Assembly: GCF_907165045.1 (NCBI RefSeq)
Contig: NZ_CAJRAU010000005.1
Coordinates: forward strand, 124,001-188,000
Source: Dyadobacter linearis
GTDB lineage: Bacteria > Bacteroidota > Bacteroidia > Cytophagales > Spirosomataceae
Reading direction: 5' to 3'
DNA length: 64,000 nucleotides
Part shown: positions 25,550-33,958 of the stretch, one piece after another
How the letters are laid out: the number at the start of each line of letters is the position of its first letter
Position numbering within the stretch: position 1 is the stretch's first letter
Position numbers and translations under genes: made by a program
Notes under the pieces: model-generated
Databases searched by the model: none
What the model was told of the DNA's origin: nothing
Seen by the model: only the letters and a program-made list of their open reading frames with translations

Positions 25550-26458
25550 ATGGGAAAAAAAGTATTGATCACAGGCGGTACCGGCCTGATCGGAAAGCGC
25601 TTGACACAACTTTTGTTGGAGAGAGGTTATGAAGTGGCCTACCTGAGCCGCAGCAAGAAGTCAGTTCCTTCGGTGACAGTTTTTCAATGGGATATTGATA
25701 AAAATTATATTGAAGAAGGCGCGCTGGAAAATACGCATTTCCTGGTTCACCTTGCCGGTACGGGCGTAGCAGAAAAGCGCTGGACCGACGAGCAGAAAAA
25801 AAGCATTATTTCCAGCCGGGTAGACACGATTAAGCTGGTTGCAGAAAAATTAAAAGAGAAGAATATTCGTCCCGCTGCATTTATATCGGCCTCCGGGAGC
25901 AGCTACTATGGAGAAGACAGTGGCGAAACGCGGAACACGGAAAATTCGCCGCCGGGAAACGATTTTCTTTCTCACGTGACTATCGTTTGGGAAAAAGCGG
26001 CCGACGCAGTCGCTGAGCTCGGTGTGCGGACTGTAAAACTAAGAACGGGAATCATACTAAGTGATGAAGGCGGTGCCTTGAAGCAAATCGCTGCGCCTGC
26101 GAAGTTGGGCCTAGGAGCGCCGCTGGGTTCGGGAAAGCAGTGGCTGAGCTGGATTCACCTGGACGATATCTGCAATATGTACATTCAGGCAATGGAGAAC
26201 GAAACCTGGCACGGCGCCTACAACGCGATCACAGGAGCAGTAACCAATGAAGATTTCACAAAACTGATCTGTAAAGTACTCGATAAACCGCAATGGGCCC
26301 CGCACGTACCCGCTTTTGCATTAAAGCTCGCATTCGGAGAAATGGCCAATGTGGTACTGGGCAGCAGTTATTTGATCAATAAAAGAATTAAGGAAGAGAC
26401 TGATTTTAAATATCAATATCCTGATTTAAAGGGTAGTTTGGAGGAAATATTGCGGTGA
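25550..26458 (+). CDS. TIGR01777/SDR39U1-family NAD(P)-binding epimerase-like protein
   Basis: A 302-residue atypical short-chain dehydrogenase. The Rossmann loop is GGTGLIG (residues 8-14), and SASGSSYYG (about 119-127) corresponds to the catalytic Tyr region of extended SDRs. A C-terminal DUF1731-like segment follows (KLAFGEMANVVLGSSYLINKR). Relatives include the SulA/YfcH and plant SDR39U1 proteins, whose substrates are unsettled. The ATG at 25550 precedes KKVLITGG; an upstream TTG in frame is not needed. It follows the acyltransferase by 29 bases. Confidence 0.88.
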   Translation: MGKKVLITGGTGLIGKRLTQLLLERGYEVAYLSRSKKSVPSVTVFQWDIDKNYIEEGALENTHFLVHLAGTGVAEKRWTDEQKKSIISSRVDTIKLVAEKLKEKNIRPAAFISASGSSYYGEDSGETRNTENSPPGNDFLSHVTIVWEKAADAVAELGVRTVKLRTGIILSDEGGALKQIAAPAKLGLGAPLGSGKQWLSWIHLDDICNMYIQAMENETWHGAYNAITGAVTNEDFTKLICKVLDKPQWAPHVPAFALKLAFGEMANVVLGSSYLINKRIKEETDFKYQYPDLKGSLEEILR

Positions 26459-26468
26459 ACTTTTAACT

Positions 26469-27950
26469 TCATTCCTCCTCTTCTTCCTCCTGAACCGATA
26501 AAACCTGAGAAGTGGTCAGCCACTTGTCTCGCTGCAACTTACCACGAAAATCGTCCATTACGTTCAACTGGATATTACCGTTACTGAAAACGGACATTTG
26601 TAATCCCACAAATGATAAAGCTTCATTCAGCCGGTTTTCCAGCGGCTCGTTGGTAAAAATGCATTCTTTCCAATACCATTCGAGCGTTTCGCCAGCCACT
26701 TCTTCTACAATGCTGATATAATCTTCGATGGTATAACCGATAAACGGTTTACCAAAACGCACCCAAAGCAGCCGCATTACATCGTCCAGCGATTGTTCGT
26801 GGTTTGTCCTTTTTCTTAAATAAAGATCCAGGATCATAGCGACCAATGCACCTTTGTGATAAACTGAGACTTTACGGTCGGGAATACCTTTTTCGTAACC
26901 GTCGAGCCACAGATCGAAAGAAGATTCGGCGAGCGACTGAGCGGCGTGTGCGCTATTTTCGAAATGACGCTTCATATATACCTGCAATTCTTTCACATAA
27001 CCTTCATCTGTAAAAACGCCCGCGCGTCTTAGAAAAAGATCTCCGTAATAAGTAGTGCAACCTTCCGCCACGAAGCAGGTACGGAAGTAATTTTCTTTGG
27101 TAAAATCATAAGGCAAAAGCTCTTTCGGGCGAATGCGGATGATATTCCAGGTGTGAAAAAGCTCGTGTGAACTTACGCCCAGCAGATCAGAATAGAGTCC
27201 CTCGCCCTCGTCATCGGGCCCGAGCACGATCATCGTTGAATTTTGATGTTCTACGCCGTGGTAAAATGCAGTTGGTAATATGAGGTTCAGAAAATGATAT
27301 TCAGTCTCAGGAAAATCTCCCATCATCGCGATCTGTTCCCTCGAAAACCGACGAAAATCCCTTTCGATCCGCCGCCAGTTGGGTCGCAGGTTACCATGCA
27401 TCCAGATCTTGAATTGCACTCCTCTAACGTTGTATTCACACTTTTGTAAGGATTGAGACGCCAGCAACGGACTATCAACCAACTGATAAAAATCTTTGGC
27501 AACCAATATATTCTCTCCACCGGAAGGTAGCCCACAGGCAATCTGATAACCGGCCGGCAATGCAAGACTTATTTCATAAGGATCGGTAATGCGACCCTCG
27601 GTATACATGCAGAAATTGACGAAATTAAGATACCAAAGCTCCTCGTCCACATAGCTGCTTCCCGCGTTTTGAATTACGGCATGATAGGAATAGCGTATCT
27701 TCACCTCTTTCTGATCTGCGGTTCCAACCTGCCAGCGGTCTTTCGTTACTTTGTGAATAGGCAGTTTATCGCCGGTTGCAGAGATAGCTTCAACAAATTG
27801 AATATTTTTGGCAAAATTTTGAAGTTCATAACGTCCCGGGCGCCAGGCAGGTAGTTGAATCTCAATAAAGTCGGTGGTAATGCCTGGTATGGTGTAGGTA
27901 ATTAAAAGAAAGTGTGACTGCGGATCGGCTACCGAGATATGATAATGCAT
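26469..27950 (-). CDS. M61-family (glycyl aminopeptidase-like) metallopeptidase
   Basis: A 493-residue gluzincin. The zinc site is H262-E-L-F-H266 in VSSHELFHTWN with third ligand Glu296 (EGCTTYYGD). An N-terminal beta-sandwich domain (about 1-165, with WRPGRYELQNFAKN) precedes the thermolysin-like catalytic domain. The C-terminal PDZ domain found in many M61 proteins is not evident, and the chain ends in a run of six Glu. No signal peptide is present, so it appears cytoplasmic. It converges with the SDR39U1-like gene, leaving only 10 bases. Confidence 0.88.
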   Translation of the reverse strand: MHYHISVADPQSHFLLITYTIPGITTDFIEIQLPAWRPGRYELQNFAKNIQFVEAISATGDKLPIHKVTKDRWQVGTADQKEVKIRYSYHAVIQNAGSSYVDEELWYLNFVNFCMYTEGRITDPYEISLALPAGYQIACGLPSGGENILVAKDFYQLVDSPLLASQSLQKCEYNVRGVQFKIWMHGNLRPNWRRIERDFRRFSREQIAMMGDFPETEYHFLNLILPTAFYHGVEHQNSTMIVLGPDDEGEGLYSDLLGVSSHELFHTWNIIRIRPKELLPYDFTKENYFRTCFVAEGCTTYYGDLFLRRAGVFTDEGYVKELQVYMKRHFENSAHAAQSLAESSFDLWLDGYEKGIPDRKVSVYHKGALVAMILDLYLRKRTNHEQSLDDVMRLLWVRFGKPFIGYTIEDYISIVEEVAGETLEWYWKECIFTNEPLENRLNEALSFVGLQMSVFSNGNIQLNVMDDFRGKLQRDKWLTTSQVLSVQEEEEEE

Positions 27951-28058
27951 AAAATTGTATAATAATATAAGAGGGGCCTGGGCGGGAAAACCTGATAAAC
28001 CAAAAACTAAGCCTCAGTCGTTACCAGTTAACAATACGATAAAATAAATGATTTTAAG

Positions 28059-28721
28059 ATGAAAAGCAAAATCCTCCTCAGCTGCACACTGCTGTTTACT
28101 ATTCTAATTAGCCCTGCTCTTTTTGCCCAAAACGACGAATATTACCGCCCTGATTCACTGAGAAGGGAGACGCCGGGCGAGCCAAAGGAATATACTCCCA
28201 AAGACACAAACAGGGTTGCCGAGAAAAAGCCGGTAGTTGAATTTAAACAACTGCCGTTTATCGAAAGGCTGCGCGCAGGCGGCGGATTCGGGCTCAGCTT
28301 GGGCACTTTTACAAACATCAACCTGTCGCCGATGGTCGGTTACGAGCTGACAGAAAAGCTGGTTGGCGGCGTTGGAATCACTTATATGTTCTTCAAACAG
28401 CGGTATTTTGATGCTTACAGTTATTATGGCGGCAAAGGTTTTTTAATGTATAATGTGATCAAGCCGATCAACCTGATCGCCGAAGTGGAGCCTTTAAATG
28501 TGGTGGGAAATTACCAGAAAAGGCAATGGATCGTGTCGCCAATGCTTGGGGCAGCCTATTCTGTTCCTACCGGGGGGCGCATTGCAAAGGCTGTTCATTT
28601 TACACTATTATACAATTTCAATTATTACAACCAGGTCGATAACTCCGCCGGCCCGGCTGCTGCGATTACGAATCTGTCTCCTTACGGAAGTCCGGTTGTA
28701 TTCCGCATTACCTTATTATAG
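28059..28721 (+). CDS. Small outer-membrane beta-barrel protein
   Basis: A 220-residue exported protein with a signal peptide ending LISPALFA-Q (residue 23). A proline- and charge-rich linker (24-65) leads into alternating amphipathic strands with glycine turns (GGGFGLSLGTFTNINLSPMVGYELTEKLVGG), and the chain ends FRITLL, as in eight-stranded barrels. No specific family is recognised. It is probably monocistronic, ended by the hairpin at 28766-28807. Confidence 0.7.
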   Translation: MKSKILLSCTLLFTILISPALFAQNDEYYRPDSLRRETPGEPKEYTPKDTNRVAEKKPVVEFKQLPFIERLRAGGGFGLSLGTFTNINLSPMVGYELTEKLVGGVGITYMFFKQRYFDAYSYYGGKGFLMYNVIKPINLIAEVEPLNVVGNYQKRQWIVSPMLGAAYSVPTGGRIAKAVHFTLLYNFNYYNQVDNSAGPAAAITNLSPYGSPVVFRITLL

Positions 28722-28765
28722 GATTACAGGAGTTTATCTCAAAGGGCTTTTGGCCTAAAATTTTT

Positions 28766-28807
28766 GTCTTCATTTGAACTCTTCGTGCAAATGGAGACTT
28801 TTTCTTT
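28766..28807 (+). terminator. Intrinsic terminator after the small barrel gene
   Basis: GTCTTCATTTG (28766-28776) pairs with CAAATGGAGAC (28788-28798), followed by a T-rich tract. Confidence 0.75.
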
Positions 28808-28822
28808 CTACTAACTACAACT

Positions 28823-29455
28823 ATGGAAAATCCCGTTTTAATTTTTGGCGCCGGCGATCTTGGAGTCCAGGCCCTCGATATTTTCAGAAGGAATAATGTA
28901 CTGGTCTACGGCCTGCTCGACGATACCACTGAATTACATGGTAAAGAATTTGGAGATGTAAACGTACTCGGTTCCACAGATGACACCGGTTATTTGAGTA
29001 TTCTCGGATCCAAATGTGAGGCTTTTGTGGCGATCGGCGATAAGGTAGTCCGGGAGAGGCTGGTAGAAACATTGACTGATGAGTACAAGGCAATGCCCGT
29101 GAATGCAGTTCATGATACCGCAGTGATTTCCGGAATGTCTGCGATTGGTCACGGAAATCTTATTGGAGCAAGAGTTATCGTCGGGGCGAAAACAGTTGTT
29201 GGTCACCATTGTCTGATACAGACTGCGTCTGTGCTGGATACGTCGGTTCGTGTTGGTGATTTCGTTACCATCGGAACTGGCGCAATCATTAATGATCGCG
29301 TTGTTATAAATGATGGTGCCTTTATCGGTTCCGGTGTGATTATTGTTGCCGGCATTGAAATTGGAAAGAATGCAAGAATTGGAGCAGGCTCCGTAGTAGT
29401 CGAGAACGTGCCGGCCGGGGCAACCTACTTTGGAAATCCAGCTAAGAAGATTTGA
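28823..29455 (+). CDS. NeuD/PglD-like sugar O-acyltransferase (hexapeptide repeat)
   Basis: A 210-residue protein with two parts. Residues 1-85 form a small Rossmann-like domain with LIFGAGDLGVQ and a nucleotide/acyl-acceptor-binding shape seen in PglD. Residues about 95-205 are left-handed beta-helix hexapeptide repeats (for example ISGMSAIGHGNLIGARVIVG and IGKNARIGAGSVV), ending GNPAKKI. Members transfer acetyl groups from acetyl-CoA to amino or hydroxyl sugars. The target sugar cannot be read here since no polysaccharide genes adjoin. It precedes the DUF177 gene but a promoter lies between them. Confidence 0.82.
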   Translation: MENPVLIFGAGDLGVQALDIFRRNNVLVYGLLDDTTELHGKEFGDVNVLGSTDDTGYLSILGSKCEAFVAIGDKVVRERLVETLTDEYKAMPVNAVHDTAVISGMSAIGHGNLIGARVIVGAKTVVGHHCLIQTASVLDTSVRVGDFVTIGTGAIINDRVVINDGAFIGSGVIIVAGIEIGKNARIGAGSVVVENVPAGATYFGNPAKKI

Positions 29456-29495
29456 CAAAATTCCGTCACATCTTTTTTATTAATATCAAACACAT

Positions 29496-29503
29496 TACCT
29501 TTG
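29496..29503 (+). promoter_or_regulatory. Candidate -7 element (TACCTTTG) for the DUF177-rpmF-plsX operon
   Basis: TACCTTTG followed by CA is a strong match to TAnnTTTG, 22 bases before the GTG start of the DUF177 gene. A TTG at the usual -33 distance is not clear. Confidence 0.5.
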
Positions 29504-29525
29504 CACTCCTTTTTGAGAGCATAAA

Positions 29526-30080
29526 GTGAAAGAGCTAAGTAAATACAACATAGACATTTACGGTTTGGAAGACAAACAGTATGACTATGATATGGAGTCA
29601 GGAGATGCTTTTTTTGAAGAATTGGATCAGGATCTGATAGAGCGTGGACACTTCAAAACGCATGTTGTCCTGAATAAATCAGCCACTATGATCCAGCTTC
29701 AGTTCCATACTGAAGGAGCGGTTACATTAATTTGCGACCGAAGTCTGGAGCCCTTCGAAGAGCCCATCAATTTGGATGACCGGATTATTTTGAAATTCGG
29801 CGATCACGATGAAGAGCTGACGGAGGAGATCGAAATGATCAACAGGAATACGAATAAGATCAACGTTGCGCGCTATTTATTTGATTTCATAGCGCTCTCG
29901 CTTCCTACTAAAAAGATCCATCCGGATTTAAGGAGTGATGAAGACGAACTGGATCTGGAAGATGACGAGGAAGAAGTGATACTGGTATATTCATCAGCGG
30001 AAACGGAAGAAGAAGAATCAGGTGAAGAAGAAAAAATAGACCCCCGCTGGGAAGCATTGAAAAAGCTGAAAGGCGAGTAA
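29526..30080 (+). CDS. DUF177 (YceD-like) protein, 23S rRNA accumulation factor family
   Basis: A 184-residue acidic protein. It has the central beta region of DUF177 (AVTLICDRSLEPFEEPINL) and a C-terminal half rich in Asp/Glu with the conserved turn DPRWEALKKLKGE. Members occur next to rpmF in most bacteria and have been linked to 23S rRNA accumulation. The cysteine pair common in other DUF177 proteins is reduced to one Cys here. The start codon is GTG at 29526. The stop is separated from rpmF by 410 bases filled by a REP array, whereas the two genes are normally close neighbours. Confidence 0.88.
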   Translation: MKELSKYNIDIYGLEDKQYDYDMESGDAFFEELDQDLIERGHFKTHVVLNKSATMIQLQFHTEGAVTLICDRSLEPFEEPINLDDRIILKFGDHDEELTEEIEMINRNTNKINVARYLFDFIALSLPTKKIHPDLRSDEDELDLEDDEEEVILVYSSAETEEEESGEEEKIDPRWEALKKLKGE

Positions 30081-30139
30081 AGAGTGATCCGATACAGGTA
30101 TTTCAGCAAAAGAAGAGCCGGTACCGTGAGGAGCCGGTA

Positions 30140-30448
30140 CCGTTGGCTGAAGCCAACGGAAATGCAGTAAGCAATCAATTACCGCCGGCTTTAGCCGACG
30201 GAGAAAACAAAGAAAGACCCGGTACCGTCGGCTAAAGCCAACGGAAATTTATAAGCAATCAATTACCGCCGGCTTCAGCCGACGGAACACAAAGAAAGAC
30301 CCAGATACCGTCGGCTAAAGCCAACGGAAATTTATAAGCAGTCAATTACCGCCGGCTTCAGCCGACGGAGAAAAGAAAGACCAGATACCGTCGGCTAAAG
30401 CCAACGGAAATTTATAATCAGTCAATTCCCGCCGGCTTCAGCCGACGG
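30140..30448. repeat. Four-unit tandem REP-pair (REPIN-like) array between DUF177 and rpmF
   Basis: This fills the 30081-30490 gap. Left palindromes are at 30140-30159, 30225-30244, 30308-30327 and 30388-30407; right palindromes at 30182-30201, 30266-30285, 30349-30368 and 30429-30448. Left consensus is CCGTCGGCTAAAGCCAACGG, right is CCGCCGGCTTCAGCCGACGG, in opposite orientation with a 21-22 base spacer containing CAATTACC or a close variant. Unit spacing is 85, 83 and 80 bases, and linkers share AAAGAAAGACC. The elements resemble those next to RAYT. Eight potential hairpins would lie in the operon mRNA. Confidence 0.9.
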
Positions 30449-30490
30449 ACTTTTAAAAAGAAAAAACAAAACAATTAGACATAAAGCATC

Positions 30491-30685
30491 ATGGCACATC
30501 CTAAGCGGAGACATTCTACAACACGTCGCGATACACGCAGAGCGCATGACTTCCTTACAGGAAAGCAACTTGGCACTGATTCTTCAACAGGAGAAATCCA
30601 CCAGCTACACCGTGCCCACGTTCACGAAGGCAACCTGGTTTACAGAGGAAAAGTTGTAGTTGAGAACTACACCAAAACAGTTTAG
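30491..30685 (+). CDS. rpmF: 50S ribosomal protein L32
   Basis: A 64-residue basic protein beginning MAHPKRRHSTTRRDTRRAHD, the L32 signature. The zinc-binding cysteines found in some L32 proteins are absent, giving the zinc-independent form. It is normally co-transcribed with DUF177 upstream and plsX downstream; here a REP array separates it from DUF177 and a hairpin with a T-run separates it from plsX. Confidence 0.95.
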   Translation: MAHPKRRHSTTRRDTRRAHDFLTGKQLGTDSSTGEIHQLHRAHVHEGNLVYRGKVVVENYTKTV

Positions 30686-30705
30686 TATCAGTCTGTGAAC
30701 ATGCC

Positions 30706-30749
30706 AATTTCGCAACAACCCTATAAAAGTTGTTGCGAAATTCTTTTTT
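30706..30749 (+). terminator. Hairpin with T-run between rpmF and plsX
   Basis: AATTTCGCAACAAC (30706-30719) pairs perfectly with GTTGTTGCGAAATT (30729-30742), followed by CTTTTTT. It has all features of an intrinsic terminator although the genes downstream are co-directional, so partial termination or a separate plsX promoter is likely. Confidence 0.75.
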
Positions 30750-30817
30750 ACTACGGCACATCTGCTAAATTTACACCTTCGATTTCTAACTTATTAGTCT
30801 AAAATAACAGCGTGTAA

Positions 30818-31756
30818 ATGAAAATTGCGGTAGATGCTATGGGGGGAGATTTAGCTCCACAAGCAATTGTTGAGGGGGTTATTCAAGCCTCTTCTGAGCT
30901 ACCATCCGAGGCGAGAATCGTTTTAATCGGACGTGAGAGTGTGATCTGGGACTTATTTAACCAGCACAATTTCACCCCTACTAATGTTGACGTCGTTCAC
31001 GCAGAAGATGTTATTGAGATGGGCGAGCATCCTACAAAAGCGCTATCTCAAAAACCGAACTCCAGTATCGGTGTTGGTTTTAAACTTCTCAAAGAAAAGG
31101 AAGTTGACATATTCTGCAGCGCGGGAAACACGGGTGCGATGCACGTAGGAGCTCTTTTCAGCATCAAGGCAATTGAAGGAATATTAAGACCGGCCATCGC
31201 TGGATTCGTTCCACAGGTGGATGGCGGCTATTCGATTATGCTCGATATTGGCGCGAATGCAGATTGCAAGCCAGAGGTTCTTGCACAGTTTGGTGAAATC
31301 GGATCTATTTTCGCCCAATACACTTTCCAGATCGAACGTCCCCGGGTTGCTTTAATGAATATCGGGGAAGAGGAACAAAAAGGCTCTCTTACCTCGCAGG
31401 CCACCTACCCGCTCCTCAAACAAAATAAGCGCATTAACTTTATAGGAAATATAGAAGGGAAAGATCTCTTCACTAATAAAGCCGACGTAATTGTTACCGA
31501 TGGTTTTACTGGAAATATATTATTCAAGCTGGGAGAATCCTTGTACGAAATCTCTAAAAAAAGAGGTTTTCAGGATGATTTTATCGACCAGACAAATTAC
31601 GAATCAATCGGAGGCAGTTCTATAATAGGAGTAAACGGAAACGTCATGATAGCACATGGGGTTTCATCGCCTTTGGCTATCAGAAATATGATAGGCTGGG
31701 CGTATAAACAGGTTAAGTCCAAAGCATATTTGCATATATTACAAGCACTGAGTTAG
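30818..31756 (+). CDS. plsX: Phosphate acyltransferase
   Basis: Makes acyl-phosphate from acyl-ACP for phospholipid synthesis. The 312-residue chain starts MKIAVDAMGGDLAPQAIVEG and contains the family blocks SAGNTGAMHVGA and VTDGFTGNILFK. Peripheral membrane or cytoplasmic enzyme. It is followed by fabH after 77 bases, in the conserved plsX-fabH order. Confidence 0.95.
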   Translation: MKIAVDAMGGDLAPQAIVEGVIQASSELPSEARIVLIGRESVIWDLFNQHNFTPTNVDVVHAEDVIEMGEHPTKALSQKPNSSIGVGFKLLKEKEVDIFCSAGNTGAMHVGALFSIKAIEGILRPAIAGFVPQVDGGYSIMLDIGANADCKPEVLAQFGEIGSIFAQYTFQIERPRVALMNIGEEEQKGSLTSQATYPLLKQNKRINFIGNIEGKDLFTNKADVIVTDGFTGNILFKLGESLYEISKKRGFQDDFIDQTNYESIGGSSIIGVNGNVMIAHGVSSPLAIRNMIGWAYKQVKSKAYLHILQALS

Positions 31757-31833
31757 TCTGAAACCACCTATGATTAAACAGCAACTGTCTCTTTTACCAA
31801 AACCTATTCGGATTTTGAATAGTTAATTTTATC

Positions 31834-32832
31834 ATGACCCATATAAAAGCCTCTATAACAGGAATACAAGGGTATGTGCCTGATTATATTTTGACGAATG
31901 CCGAGTTGGAAACAATGGTTGCGACGAATGATGAATGGATTGTGAGTCGCACAGGTATTAAAGAAAGGCGTATTCTGAAAGGTGAAGGTTTAGGAAGCTC
32001 ACATATGGGTGCTGAGGCAGTGAAAGGTTTGTTAGAAAAAACCAACACGAGCCCCGCAGAAATCGATTTGTTGATTTGTGCAACTACTACTCCCGACTTC
32101 ATATTCCCTTGTACCGCAAACCTGATCTGTGATATGGTCGGCATTCGAAATATCGGGAGTTTTGATATCCAGGCCGCCTGCTCGGGTTTTCTTTACGCTT
32201 TGACACTGGGTACCCAGTTTATTGAAACAGGAAAATATAAGAAGGTAATTATTGTAGGTAGTGATAAAATGTCCGCGATTGTGGACTATACCGACAGGAA
32301 GACCTGCATACTTTTCGGAGACGGAGCCGGCGCTGTACTGCTCGAACCTGATACCGAAGGAAATGGCGTAATTGACTCGATCATCAAATCTGATGGAGCA
32401 GGTTATCCTTATCTGAACCAAAAAGCCGGAGGAAGCCGCTACCCTCCCACACACGAGACGATTGACAACCGCCAGCATTTTGTATTCCAGGATGGTGCTC
32501 AGGTGTTTAAATTTGCAGTTACCAATATGGCTGACGTTTCGGCTGAAATCATGGAACGCAACGGACTGACAGGTGCAGATATCAGCTGGCTGGTACCTCA
32601 TCAGGCCAATCGTCGGATCATCGAAGCTACTGCCAACAGAATGGGCGTAGGCATGGATAAGGTCATGATGAATATTCAGAAATATGGCAATACCACTGCC
32701 GCGACCATCCCACTTTGTTTGTGGGATTACGAATCACAATTAAAAAAAGGAGATAACCTGGTACTCGCGGCTTTCGGCGGCGGATTTACCTGGGGTTCCA
32801 TTTATTTGAAATGGGCTTACGACCCCAAATAG
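31834..32832 (+). CDS. fabH: Beta-ketoacyl-ACP synthase III
   Basis: Condenses acetyl-CoA (or branched acyl-CoA) with malonyl-ACP to start fatty-acid synthesis. The 332-residue chain has the full catalytic triad: Cys116 in QAACSGF, His256 in PHQANRR and Asn286 in [10 protein letters not shown]. Gly-rich C-terminal block [11 protein letters not shown]. It lies between plsX and efp and is probably co-transcribed with both. Confidence 0.96.
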   Translation: MTHIKASITGIQGYVPDYILTNAELETMVATNDEWIVSRTGIKERRILKGEGLGSSHMGAEAVKGLLEKTNTSPAEIDLLICATTTPDFIFPCTANLICDMVGIRNIGSFDIQAACSGFLYALTLGTQFIETGKYKKVIIVGSDKMSAIVDYTDRKTCILFGDGAGAVLLEPDTEGNGVIDSIIKSDGAGYPYLNQKAGGSRYPPTHETIDNRQHFVFQDGAQVFKFAVTNMADVSAEIMERNGLTGADISWLVPHQANRRIIEATANRMGVGMDKVMMNIQKYGNTTAATIPLCLWDYESQLKKGDNLVLAAFGGGFTWGSIYLKWAYDPK

Positions 32833-32870
32833 GCTATCCTTAATACGACATTTATATTAATTTTTGAAAA

Positions 32871-33437
32871 ATGGCAACTACTGCAGATTTGCGTAACGGA
32901 TTGGTGATCAATTTCAACCATGATCTCTTTCAGGTAATCGAGTTTCAACACGTGAAGCCTGGAAAAGGAAATGCATTTGTCCGGACCAAGCTGAAAAGCC
33001 TTACTTCTGGAAAAGTGCTGGATAACACTTTTTCTTCCGGTGCAGGTATTATTCCTGTTCGCGTTGAAAGACATAAATTTCAGTACTTGTATAAAGATGA
33101 GGTTGGCTTCAACTTCATGAATGCGGAAACATTCGACCAGGTTTTGATCGACGAAAAATTGGTAACAAACGCGGATCTGATGAAGGAAGGTCAGGAAGTG
33201 GAGATTCTTATTAATACAGAGAACGATACAGCCTTACTTTGCGAATTGCCTCCGTTTGTTGAACTGGAAGTAACTTACTCGGAGCCAGGTTTGAAAGGTG
33301 ATACAGCCAACTCTCCTAAGAAAGCGATTGAAGTGGAGACGGGCGCACGGATTATGGTACCTTTATTTATTGAAGAAGGCCAGAAGATCAAAGTTGATAC
33401 CCGCACGTACGATTACGTAGAAAGAGTAAAATCATAA
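32871..33437 (+). CDS. efp: Translation elongation factor P
   Basis: Relieves ribosome stalling at polyproline stretches. The 188-residue protein has the three-domain EF-P length; the tip loop is HVKPGKGNAFVRTK with Lys32 at the position modified in other bacteria. No modification enzymes lie in the window. accB begins four bases after its stop, so translation of the two is likely coupled. Confidence 0.95.
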   Translation: MATTADLRNGLVINFNHDLFQVIEFQHVKPGKGNAFVRTKLKSLTSGKVLDNTFSSGAGIIPVRVERHKFQYLYKDEVGFNFMNAETFDQVLIDEKLVTNADLMKEGQEVEILINTENDTALLCELPPFVELEVTYSEPGLKGDTANSPKKAIEVETGARIMVPLFIEEGQKIKVDTRTYDYVERVKS

Positions 33438-33441
33438 CTAG

Positions 33442-33924
33442 ATGGAAACCAGAGAAATTCAAAAACTGATTGACTTCATTGCCCAATCGGGACTTGACGA
33501 AGTAAATATTGAGACGGCAGATTTAAAAATAAAGGTAAAGCGCTACGGATCTGCGCCTACGGTGAGTTATTCACCAGCGGCCGCAACTCCGGCTTTGGTA
33601 ACATCGCCACCAGTACCTACCACAGCTGTAACACAATCGGCTCCTTCTGAGCCAGTTGCAGCGAGCGAAACTGCTTCTTCGAATCTGATTACTATTAAAT
33701 CCCCGATGATCGGTACGTTCTACCGCGCATCAAGCCCGGATACCCCTGCATTTGCCAGTGTAGGCGACGAGATCAAGCCGGGAAAAGTAGTTTGCGTGAT
33801 TGAAGCCATGAAACTTTTCAATGAGATCGAATCTGAGATTTCAGGAAAAATTGTAAAAGTGTTGGTAGAAAACGCCACTCCTGTTGAATTTGACCAGCCA
33901 CTATTTATTGTGGAGCCTGCCTGA
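33442..33924 (+). CDS. accB: Biotin carboxyl carrier protein of acetyl-CoA carboxylase
   Basis: A 160-residue protein: an N-terminal helical region (1-35), an Ala/Pro/Thr-rich linker (about 40-78) and a C-terminal biotinyl domain with EAMKLF, where Lys124 carries biotin. It shuttles carboxyl groups between AccC and the carboxyltransferase. It sits between efp (4-base gap) and accC (34-base gap). Confidence 0.95.
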   Translation: METREIQKLIDFIAQSGLDEVNIETADLKIKVKRYGSAPTVSYSPAAATPALVTSPPVPTTAVTQSAPSEPVAASETASSNLITIKSPMIGTFYRASSPDTPAFASVGDEIKPGKVVCVIEAMKLFNEIESEISGKIVKVLVENATPVEFDQPLFIVEPA

Positions 33925-33958
33925 GGCAATGGACGTTCTGTAAAACTAGCTTCATTTT

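Noticed and set aside
30140-30448. Possible CRISPR array
   Set aside because: Repeats are paired palindromes in alternating orientation with conserved linkers; there are no unique spacers and no cas genes nearby.
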